Made by a program: the position numbers and the translations under genes. Of a stretch of 5,712 nt of DNA, positions 1 through 5,712 are shown piece after piece. The stretch covers positions 1 to 5,712 of the forward strand of contig JALWSI010000130.1 of NCBI GenBank assembly GCA_027080315.1. The letters are read 5' to 3'. Origin of the DNA: a bacterium (GTDB lineage: Bacteria; Thermosulfidibacterota; Thermosulfidibacteria; Thermosulfidibacterales; JALWSI01). Within the stretch, counting starts at the first letter, position 1. The number at the start of each line of letters is the position of its first letter. Below the pieces are notes generated by a model, which saw only the letters and a program-made list of their open reading frames with translations, did no database searches and was not told the origin of the DNA.

Positions 1-7
1 AGGAGGT
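1..7 (+). promoter_or_regulatory. Ribosome binding site of the DUF763 gene
   Basis: AGGAGGT is a full-length match to the anti-Shine-Dalgarno complement and leaves a 5-base spacer to an ATA codon at 13. The same motif at similar spacing precedes dnaN. No other plausible start lies at the right distance, so this site decides the start of the downstream gene. It sits at the very edge of the window, so the upstream context is not visible. Stops in the other two frames (TAA at 9-11 and TAA at 14-16) would allow an upstream gene to end here, possibly overlapping the ATA as ATAA. Confidence 0.7.
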
Positions 8-12
8 GTAAG

Positions 13-1089
13 ATAAAAAGAACAGGAACTGCAAACCTGCCATTGCACGGTGGAAAGGCCCCGGCGTGGCTCTTTAACCGCATGGTTAAACTATCCAGGG
101 AGATCATCAGAATAATGGTGGAAGATCACGGACCAGAGGCAGTTGTGTCAAGATTTTCAGATCCTTTCTGGTTCCAAGCCCTCGGTTGCCTTCTGGGCTT
201 TGACTGGCACTCAAGCGGGCTCACAACCACTCTTACGGGAGCGGTAAAAGAGGCGTTGAAGGGAAGAGAGAAGGATTTTGGACTGGCCATAGCAGGAGGA
301 AAAGGAAAGGTCTCAAGAAATACTCCTGACGAGGTTGAGAGAATCGGGAAGGTTATGGGCACAGATCCAGAACCCCTGATATACGCAAGCAAAATGAGCG
401 CAAAGGTGGATAACACCGCCGTACAGGACGGTTATCAGCTCTATCATCACACCATTATCTTCTCTTACACAGGAGAATGGTCGGTTGTTCAACAGGGAAT
501 GAACCAAGAGAACAGGTATGCAAGAAGGTACCACTGGCTAAGCAGCACTCTAAGTTCCTTCGTAGAAGAACCCCATACAGCGGTCCTTTCACAAAAGAAA
601 GAGATCACCCTGAACATGGTAGCAAAGGAGAGCTCAAAGGCAAGAAAAGGGGTGGTATCGCTAACAAATGAACTTTCACCAGATAGGATCATGGAAGAGA
701 TGAAGAGAATTCAAAACTTGCACATGCCAGAGAGGCACTTTATCACCATGAAGGACGTAAACATTGATAGACTTAAAAAGGGTATAACCAAGGTATGCGA
801 AACCATACCAGAGGACTTTCAGAGGCTACTTGAAACCCCAGGCCTTGGTCCCAAAACCCTCAGGGCCCTGGCGTTAACCGCAGAGGTACTCTACGGAACA
901 CCACTCAGTTTTAAAGACCCTGCAAGATTCAGCTTCGCCCACGGAGGCAAAGATGGACATCCGTTTCCCGTAGATAGAGAAATCTACGACAGCACTATAG
1001 AGACACTAAGGGAGATAACCAGAAGGACCAGACTATCACCGAAAGATAAAGACGGGATCAACCGAAGACTGTCGGTCTTCTATGGGTAA
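13..1089 (+). CDS. DUF763 family protein of unknown function, apparent ATA start
   Basis: This is recognised as a DUF763 protein from its hallmark stretches: an N-terminal KRTGTANLPLHGGKAP block, CLLGFDWHSSGLTTTLTGA, and FAHGGKDGHPFPVD near the C-terminus. The molecular function of the family is not established. Read from ATA at 13 it has 358 codons. The first ATG/GTG/TTG start is TTG at 43, which has no ribosome binding site and would remove the conserved KRTGTANLP block, so I prefer 13. Residues about 272-295 (TPGLGPKTLRALALTAEVLYG core) look like a helix-hairpin-helix of the LPGVGxKTA type, followed by PVDREIYDSTI (Asp 321). That order recalls HhH-GPD DNA glycosylases, so a DNA-binding or repair role is possible but inferred. 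No signal peptide or membrane segment is evident, so it is probably cytoplasmic. It has the same orientation as dnaA, 210 bases upstream of it. The gene call is firm, the start less so. Confidence 0.85.
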   Translation: MKRTGTANLPLHGGKAPAWLFNRMVKLSREIIRIMVEDHGPEAVVSRFSDPFWFQALGCLLGFDWHSSGLTTTLTGAVKEALKGREKDFGLAIAGGKGKVSRNTPDEVERIGKVMGTDPEPLIYASKMSAKVDNTAVQDGYQLYHHTIIFSYTGEWSVVQQGMNQENRYARRYHWLSSTLSSFVEEPHTAVLSQKKEITLNMVAKESSKARKGVVSLTNELSPDRIMEEMKRIQNLHMPERHFITMKDVNIDRLKKGITKVCETIPEDFQRLLETPGLGPKTLRALALTAEVLYGTPLSFKDPARFSFAHGGKDGHPFPVDREIYDSTIETLREITRRTRLSPKDKDGINRRLSVFYG

Positions 1090-1124
1090 CAGTCACAAGC
1101 GGAGGGGTGACAAAATCTGTCTAT

Positions 1125-1133
1125 TTACCCACA
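1125..1133 (+). promoter_or_regulatory. Near-consensus DnaA box
   Basis: TTACCCACA differs from the TTATCCACA consensus at one position. Its CCACA half is followed 8 bases later by TGTGG (1142-1146) in the opposite orientation, giving a small inverted pair of box halves. The second half-site matches only 5 of 9 positions as a DnaA box. The site is probably part of the DnaA-binding cluster upstream of dnaA. Confidence 0.5.
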
Positions 1134-1144
1134 AAGGGCTCTGT

Positions 1145-1170
1145 GGTATGCGAAGGTATGTAGAGGTAAT
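1145..1170 (+). repeat. Three short repeats phased at 10 bp
   Basis: GGTATG at 1145-1150, GGTATG at 1155-1160 and GGTAAT at 1165-1170 begin exactly 10 bases apart, so they lie on the same face of the helix. They sit between the one-mismatch DnaA box and the AT-rich core. They could be an iteron-like binding array for an origin regulator. With only 6-bp units, chance is a real alternative. Confidence 0.4.
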
Positions 1171-1223
1171 CATTTGGGAAGGTTGGTTGTGAAAAAAAGT
1201 CAGTTTTTTACATGTGTTAGCCC

Positions 1224-1244
1224 TATAAATAACAATATCAATAA
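1224..1244 (-). promoter_or_regulatory. Possible degenerate DnaA-trio run upstream of dnaA
   Basis: Reading the minus strand away from the perfect DnaA box, the triplets from 1244 down to 1224 are TTA, TTG, ATA, TTG, TTA, TTT, ATA, every one with a central T. DnaA-trios have the form 5'-NTA-3' on this strand sense, and four of these seven match exactly. The gap from the box (about 18 bases) is long for the known arrangement, and AT-rich DNA produces such runs easily, so this is only a secondary candidate. Confidence 0.25.
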
Positions 1245-1248
1245 TTTA
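1237..1248 (+). repeat. Copy 1 of a 12-bp element shared with the dnaN leader
   Basis: ATCAATAATTTA occurs here and again, identically, at 2721-2732. This copy ends 14 bases before the perfect DnaA box at 1263-1271. Both copies are in non-coding origin-like DNA on either side of dnaA. Confidence 0.6.
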
Positions 1249-1262
1249 CAAATACAGGTTTC

Positions 1263-1271
1263 TGTGGATAA
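1263..1271 (-). promoter_or_regulatory. Perfect consensus DnaA box
   Basis: TGTGGATAA on the + strand is the exact reverse complement of TTATCCACA, the consensus high-affinity DnaA box. It ends 28 bases before the dnaA start codon, so DnaA bound here is well placed both for origin function and to repress its own transcription. Confidence 0.85.
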
Positions 1272-1287
1272 CTTGTAAAAAACCAAA

Positions 1288-1297
1288 GAGAGAAGGA
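1288..1297 (+). promoter_or_regulatory. Weak ribosome binding site of dnaA
   Basis: GAGAGAAGGA precedes the dnaA ATG. The best core, AAGGA at 1293-1297, leaves only 2 bases before ATG, while GAG at 1288-1290 is at better spacing but short. This is much poorer than the sites of dnaN, DUF763 and the 16-codon ORF, which may keep DnaA synthesis low. Confidence 0.5.
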
Positions 1298-1299
1298 CA

Positions 1300-2652
1300 A
1301 TGGATAAGAGTGCCTACAACGAGGTATGGAAAAGGGTCCTTGATAATCTGAGAGATGATATATCAGAAAAAAGTATAAAAACATGGCTCAATCCAATAAA
1401 GGTGTGTGAGGCATCTGAGGGGAGACTCATTCTTGAGGTACCAAACAAATTTTACAAGGACTGGATAAGGGAAAACTACGAAACAGCAATAAGGGAAAAA
1501 CTCAACGGTATCCTCAACTCTAACACCAAAATAGAGTACACAATCTCTAAGCACAGAGAAGAACCCTTGCCTGACAGGAACGCTTTTGAAGATAGAAGGC
1601 CATACACAGGAAAAAACAGCTATCCAGGCTCAACCCTCAACCCAAAGTATTCCTTCTCAACCTTTGTGGTTGGTCCAGGAAACCAGTTTGCCCATGCCGC
1701 CTCTCTGGCAGTCTCCCAGAACCCTGGCAAAATATACAATCCACTATTCATTTATGGAGGGGTAGGCCTTGGAAAGACACATATACTGAACGCCATAGGA
1801 AATGAGATAAAAGAAAACAAACCTAACCTGAACGTTGTGTATGTATCGGCAGAGTTTTTCGTGAACGATCTGGTAAGCTCAATCAGGAACGAAAACATGG
1901 GAAGCTTCAGGGAAAAATACAGAAGAGCAGATGTTTTGCTAATTGACGATGTACAGTTCATAGCGGGCAAAGATAGAACCCAAGAAGAGCTATTCCACAC
2001 CTATAATCAGTTATACAACGAGAATAAGCAGATAGTTTTAACCAGCGACAGGTATCCAAACGAGATGAGCGATGTTGAAGAAAGGCTAAGATCAAGGTTT
2101 CAATGGGGTCTTGTGGCAGACATACAGCCCCCAGACCTTGAAACCAGAATAGCCATTCTCATGAAGAAAGCAGAAGCAGAAGGAGTAGAACTACCCTACG
2201 AGGTAGCTGAATACATTGCAAAGAGAATACGCTCCAACGTTAGAGAGTTAGAAGGATGTCTCATAAGGCTATGCGCCGTGTCATCCATCACAGGATCCCC
2301 CATAACCCTTGAGACCGCTCAAAACGTAATAAAGAGGCTCTTTCCCAACTCCTTAGAAGAGGAGCTGTCAGTTGAAAAGATAATCCAAGTGGTGGGAGAC
2401 CACTTCTCCGTAAAACCCTCTGAAATAAAGTCAAGGAAGAGAACAAAGAACATAGCAATGGCAAGACAGGTTGCCATGTACCTTGCCAGAAAACTCACAA
2501 CCCATTCTCTACCAGAAATAGGTGAAAAGTTTGGTGGAAAAGACCACACGTCAGTGATATACGCTACCAAAAAGGTGGAAAAGATGTTAGAAGAGTCTGA
2601 ACAACTCAGGGAGGCTGTGAAAAAGATAGAGGATAGATTAGACACCCTTTAG
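1300..2652 (+). CDS. dnaA: Chromosomal replication initiator protein DnaA
   Basis: DnaA is the AAA+ ATPase that binds DnaA boxes, opens the origin and helps load the replicative helicase. At 450 residues it is of normal length. Domain I (about 1-85) is the protein-interaction domain and is followed by a short linker to about residue 115. The AAA+ domain III shows Walker A GGVGLGKT (153-160), Walker B LLIDDVQF (213-220), sensor 1 around TSDR (248-251), the arginine finger in RLRSRFQWGL (Arg 266) and sensor 2 in RSNVRELEG (Arg 315). Domain IV (about 353-450) has the basic SRKRTKNIAMARQ segment and the box-recognition signature GGKDHTSVIYATKKVE (412-427). All key residues are present. The N-terminus MDKSAYNEVWKRVLDNL fits the usual DnaA start. 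A perfect DnaA box lies just upstream, suggesting autoregulation. The coding strand is rich in A and C, unlike dnaN next door. Confidence 0.98.
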   Translation: MDKSAYNEVWKRVLDNLRDDISEKSIKTWLNPIKVCEASEGRLILEVPNKFYKDWIRENYETAIREKLNGILNSNTKIEYTISKHREEPLPDRNAFEDRRPYTGKNSYPGSTLNPKYSFSTFVVGPGNQFAHAASLAVSQNPGKIYNPLFIYGGVGLGKTHILNAIGNEIKENKPNLNVVYVSAEFFVNDLVSSIRNENMGSFREKYRRADVLLIDDVQFIAGKDRTQEELFHTYNQLYNENKQIVLTSDRYPNEMSDVEERLRSRFQWGLVADIQPPDLETRIAILMKKAEAEGVELPYEVAEYIAKRIRSNVRELEGCLIRLCAVSSITGSPITLETAQNVIKRLFPNSLEEELSVEKIIQVVGDHFSVKPSEIKSRKRTKNIAMARQVAMYLARKLTTHSLPEIGEKFGGKDHTSVIYATKKVEKMLEESEQLREAVKKIEDRLDTL

Positions 2653-2659
2653 GGAGGAG
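2653..2659 (+). promoter_or_regulatory. Strong Shine-Dalgarno directly after the dnaA stop
   Basis: GGAGGAG follows the dnaA TAG immediately. The GGAGG core (2653-2657) lies 7 bases before an ATG at 2665, which is ideal spacing. It is far too distant from the dnaN start at 2791 to serve that gene, and dnaN has its own site. It therefore appears to serve the 16-codon ORF. Confidence 0.55.
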
Positions 2660-2664
2660 CAAAA

Positions 2665-2715
2665 ATGTCACAAAGCATCCAAACTCCACACAAAAAGCAC
2701 ACAGAGATTTCGTAA
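2665..2715 (+). CDS. Putative 16-residue leader peptide or micro-ORF
   Basis: ATG at 2665 opens a 16-codon frame, MSQSIQTPHKKHTEIS, ending in TAA at 2713-2715. It starts 12 bases after the dnaA stop and has a GGAGG Shine-Dalgarno at ideal spacing, better than that of dnaA itself. It matches no family I recognise; it is hydrophilic, with Lys/His in the middle, and has no membrane segment. It is in the dnaA frame, separated by the TAG. Its first three residues, MSQ, equal those of DnaN, so it could be a remnant of an older dnaN start, a coupling leader that keeps ribosomes on the mRNA, or a chance ORF. The initiation signal is clear; a functional peptide is unproven. Confidence 0.35.
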   Translation: MSQSIQTPHKKHTEIS

Positions 2716-2720
2716 TATAG

Positions 2721-2732
2721 ATCAATAATTTA
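2721..2732 (+). repeat. Copy 2 of the 12-bp element shared with the dnaA leader
   Basis: ATCAATAATTTA is identical to 1237-1248 and in the same orientation. It ends 6 bases before the DnaA box at 2739-2747. An AATAT string lies shortly upstream of this copy (2714-2718), and another overlaps the start of copy 1 (1234-1238). Confidence 0.6.
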
Positions 2733-2738
2733 GAGTAA

Positions 2739-2747
2739 TTCTCCACA
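2739..2747 (+). promoter_or_regulatory. DnaA box next to the trio run
   Basis: TTCTCCACA differs from TTATCCACA at one position. It points toward the DnaA-trio run that begins 13 bases downstream, which is the polarity expected for a box that loads a DnaA filament onto the trios. A second, much weaker box-like sequence (AAAATCACA, 2747-2755, 5 of 9 matches) lies between the two. Confidence 0.65.
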
Positions 2748-2759
2748 AAATCACAGTCC

Positions 2760-2777
2760 TTACTACTACTGTTATTT
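2760..2777 (+). promoter_or_regulatory. DnaA-trio run (basal origin unwinding element)
   Basis: The triplets TTA-CTA-CTA-CTG-TTA-TTT follow one another in register. On the complementary strand they read 3'-AAT-GAT-GAT-GAC-AAT-AAA-5', and four of six fit the 3'-(G/A)AT-5' DnaA-trio motif exactly. The run is preceded by a GC-richer stretch and a DnaA box in the right orientation, and followed by AT-rich DNA. DnaA is known to assemble on such single-stranded trios to open the duplex. The run ends just before the dnaN ribosome binding site. Confidence 0.65.
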
Positions 2778-2778
2778 T

Positions 2779-2785
2779 AGGAGGT
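2779..2785 (+). promoter_or_regulatory. Ribosome binding site of dnaN
   Basis: AGGAGGT, a full anti-Shine-Dalgarno match, lies 5 bases before the ATG at 2791 and fixes that start. It directly abuts the trio run, so the predicted unwinding site and the dnaN translation signal share the same DNA. Confidence 0.9.
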
Positions 2786-2790
2786 AAAAA

Positions 2791-3966
2791 ATGAGTCAGT
2801 TAGTAATAGAAAAAGGTTACCTTATAAAAGGATTATCAATTTTAGAGGGAATAACCGGTGGTAAACACATAAATCCCATTTGTGGTTCTGTGTTGTTTGA
2901 AACCAAGGACGACAGGTTGTTCTTAAGGGCTACAAACCTTGAGGATAGCATAGAAACGCAGATTCCCTTAAAACATTCTGATTTTGATGGAAAATTTCTG
3001 GTTTTTGGGCAACAGTTTCTTGGATTTGTAAAAGAGCTACCAGATGAAGAGATCACTTTGATTCTTGATGATAACTCTTCAACACTCTCTATTGTCTCAA
3101 GCAATCCTGAAGCTGTTATTTCTCTGATACCTATTGATGAGTTTCCGGCTTTGCCAACCGCTCCAGATAATGGAGAGCTAATTCCCATACCAGCAAGTGT
3201 CTTTTTAGAATTTATTGAAAAAACAGCATTCAGCACATCTTCAGAGCATGAATCAAGGGTCCTGTACGGAATAAACCTTGTTGTTGAAGGAGAGGTTTTA
3301 AAAGCCACTTCAAGCGATGGATTTAGATTTTCAAGGTATCAAAGCAAGATATATGCCGGGGCTAACATCTCTTGGTCTGCAGTTATTCCAAAGAGAAGGG
3401 CTTTGGACATGAAGAGGATAGTATCTTTGCTGTTCAATAAGGACGAAGAGGTTCTGATTGGGAGTACAAACAACCACTTCTACCTTGGTTCAAATAATCT
3501 GTCTATCTTTTCAAGAACCATAGACGACGAATATCCAGATTATGAGAGCATAATTCCAAGCGACTTCACAAGAGAGATTTTAACTGAAAAGAGCAGCCTT
3601 ATTCAGGCAATAAGGAGGGTGTGTCTATTCTCTTCTGAGAAGAGTGGAGGGGTGAAGATACAGTTTGATCCTGAAGGAAAACAGATTCACCTGAGCTCTC
3701 TAAGGTATGTTGATGAGCCTTTTATAGGAATGGCCTCAGAGAGTCTCTCTTTAGAGGATGCCTCTGGAGATCCCGTCACAATTGGTTTGAACTACAAAAG
3801 TGTGTTAGAGTGCTTGTCGGTTTTGAGAGGAGGTACTGTGCGGTTGGAATTTGGAGACTCTTTGTGGCCGGTGCGCTTCACCTCTGATGAGGATGAGGGA
3901 TTTTACCATATCCTCATGCCAATTCAGCTTGATGAGATAGAGGGAGATAACAAAGAAGGAGAATAG
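2791..3966 (+). CDS. dnaN: DNA polymerase III sliding clamp (beta subunit)
   Basis: DnaN forms the ring-shaped dimer that tethers DNA polymerase III and other partners to DNA. At 391 residues it is somewhat longer than the roughly 366-residue E. coli protein. Clamp landmarks in order: TNLEDSIETQIP (48-59) in domain 1; VLYGINLVVEGEVLKATSSD (157-176), where the family usually has ATDGHRLA; VIPKRRALDM (198-207); TIDDEYPDYESIIP (243-256); NYKSVLECL (334-342); and MPIQL (376-380), matching the MPMRL that ends E. coli DnaN and lines the client-binding cleft. An 11-residue acidic tail follows that motif. Several motifs are off-consensus, but the three-domain order is intact. The start is fixed by a perfect ribosome binding site. 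gyrB follows after 8 bases, so the two are probably co-transcribed. The coding strand favours T and G, opposite to dnaA. Confidence 0.96.
   Translation: MSQLVIEKGYLIKGLSILEGITGGKHINPICGSVLFETKDDRLFLRATNLEDSIETQIPLKHSDFDGKFLVFGQQFLGFVKELPDEEITLILDDNSSTLSIVSSNPEAVISLIPIDEFPALPTAPDNGELIPIPASVFLEFIEKTAFSTSSEHESRVLYGINLVVEGEVLKATSSDGFRFSRYQSKIYAGANISWSAVIPKRRALDMKRIVSLLFNKDEEVLIGSTNNHFYLGSNNLSIFSRTIDDEYPDYESIIPSDFTREILTEKSSLIQAIRRVCLFSSEKSGGVKIQFDPEGKQIHLSSLRYVDEPFIGMASESLSLEDASGDPVTIGLNYKSVLECLSVLRGGTVRLEFGDSLWPVRFTSDEDEGFYHILMPIQLDEIEGDNKEGE
3956..3961 (+). promoter_or_regulatory. Probable ribosome binding site of gyrB inside the dnaN tail codons
   Basis: AAGGAG lies in the last codons of dnaN, 13 bases before the gyrB ATG, which is long spacing. 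A shorter AGGT at 3969-3972 is only 2 bases from the ATG. With dnaN ending 8 bases before gyrB, translation of gyrB is probably coupled to that of dnaN. Confidence 0.45.
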
Positions 3967-3974
3967 TTAGGTAG

Positions 3975-5712
<1,738 letters not shown>

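Larger units (their letters stand above)
1203..1283. repeat. 10-bp perfect inverted repeat flanking the AT-rich core and DnaA box
   Basis: GTTTTTTACA at 1203-1212 is the exact reverse complement of TGTAAAAAAC at 1274-1283. The arms enclose 61 bases containing the AT-rich core and the perfect DnaA box at 1263-1271. The loop is too long for a normal hairpin terminator. Two sites for a dimeric or A/T-tract-binding protein, or a boundary of an unwinding region, are more likely. Confidence 0.55.
1090..1299. other. Upstream lobe of the candidate replication origin (dnaA leader)
   Basis: This 210-base non-coding gap between DUF763 and dnaA has the look of an origin region. It holds a perfect DnaA box at 1263-1271, a one-mismatch box at 1125-1133, an AT-rich core at about 1203-1262, a 10-bp inverted repeat flanking that core, and three short repeats spaced exactly 10 bp apart. 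In many bacteria DnaA boxes upstream of dnaA serve both initiation and autoregulation of dnaA. The dnaA promoter must lie here or further upstream, but I found no convincing -35/-10 pair and no intrinsic terminator for the DUF763 gene. Confidence 0.6.
2653..2790. other. Core candidate replication origin (oriC) between dnaA and dnaN
   Basis: This 138-base spacer contains, left to right, a short ORF with its ribosome binding site, the 12-bp element shared with the dnaA leader, a one-mismatch DnaA box, a short GC-richer stretch (CAGTCC, 2754-2759), a run of DnaA-trio triplets and the dnaN ribosome binding site. The box, GC-rich and trio order is that described for the bacterial basal unwinding system, and in Bacillus subtilis it also lies between dnaA and dnaN. 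AT-rich sequence continues into the first codons of dnaN (58 of 80 bases A/T at 2771-2850). Base skew also reverses across this interval. Confidence 0.7.

Noticed and set aside
1064-1080. GAAGAC / GTCTTC 6-bp inverted repeat with a 5-base loop near the DUF763 stop codon
   Set aside because: It lies inside the coding region and has no T-run after it, so it is not a convincing intrinsic terminator.
1092-1111. GTCAC / GTGAC 5-bp inverted repeat
   Set aside because: It is short, has a 10-base loop and no extension of the arms; chance is enough to explain it.
1107-1163. 18-codon ORF from GTG with GGAGG upstream
   Set aside because: The Shine-Dalgarno is only one base from the GTG, which is too close to work, and the frame lies across the one-mismatch DnaA box.
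1192-1209. A-run and T-run separated by 5 bases, resembling a terminator hairpin
   Set aside because: The stem is only A-T pairs with no GC-rich part; it is better seen as part of the AT-rich origin-like core.
1207-1235. TTTACA and TAACAA at 17-bp spacing as a dnaA promoter
   Set aside because: The -10 match is poor, and several equally weak pairs exist in this AT-rich stretch, so no promoter can be chosen. TATAAA at 1224 has no -35 at usable spacing.
2832-2847. Partial match (ATCAATTTTAGAG) to the 12-bp element inside dnaN
   Set aside because: It lacks two bases of the element and is in coding sequence; probably coincidence.
2817-3308. 163-codon open frame on the minus strand inside dnaN
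   Set aside because: It lies wholly within a clear dnaN gene, has no recognisable motifs and is a shadow of its codon bias.

Overview
The window reads as the chromosomal replication-origin neighbourhood of a bacterium: a DUF763 gene, dnaA, dnaN and a gyrB that runs off the right edge, all on the + strand. Sampled GC is about 43-46%. Arg codons are mostly AGA/AGG and Ile is often ATA. That codon style, plus a DUF763 gene (a family I know mainly from archaea and thermophilic bacteria), suggests a thermophilic, deep-branching bacterium. This is inference; I cannot name the genus.

Layout. Bases 1-1089 hold the DUF763 gene, whose conserved N-terminus appears to begin at a rare ATA codon just after a perfect Shine-Dalgarno sequence. 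Bases 1090-1299 are non-coding and origin-like. They contain a perfect DnaA box, a one-mismatch box, a 10-bp inverted repeat around an AT-rich core, and three short repeats spaced exactly 10 bp apart. dnaA follows (1300-2652). The dnaA-dnaN spacer (2653-2790) contains a 16-codon ORF with an excellent ribosome binding site. It also has a one-mismatch DnaA box followed by an in-register run of 3-bp repeats matching the DnaA-trio unwinding element, which runs into the dnaN ribosome binding site. dnaN (2791-3966) is followed after 8 bases by gyrB (3975 to the window end, first 579 codons), apparently as one operon.

How it fits together. DnaA is the initiator ATPase that would bind the boxes and trios on both sides of its own gene. 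DnaN is the sliding clamp used by the replisome. GyrB, with GyrA, removes the positive supercoils made by the forks. Base composition agrees with an origin in the dnaA-dnaN gap: DUF763 and dnaA have more A than T and more C than G on the + strand, while dnaN and gyrB show the reverse. The best reading is a two-part oriC flanking dnaA, as described for Bacillus subtilis, with the unwinding element immediately upstream of dnaN. No mobile element, CRISPR array, tRNA or rRNA gene was seen, and no gene-free stretch exceeds 300 bases.
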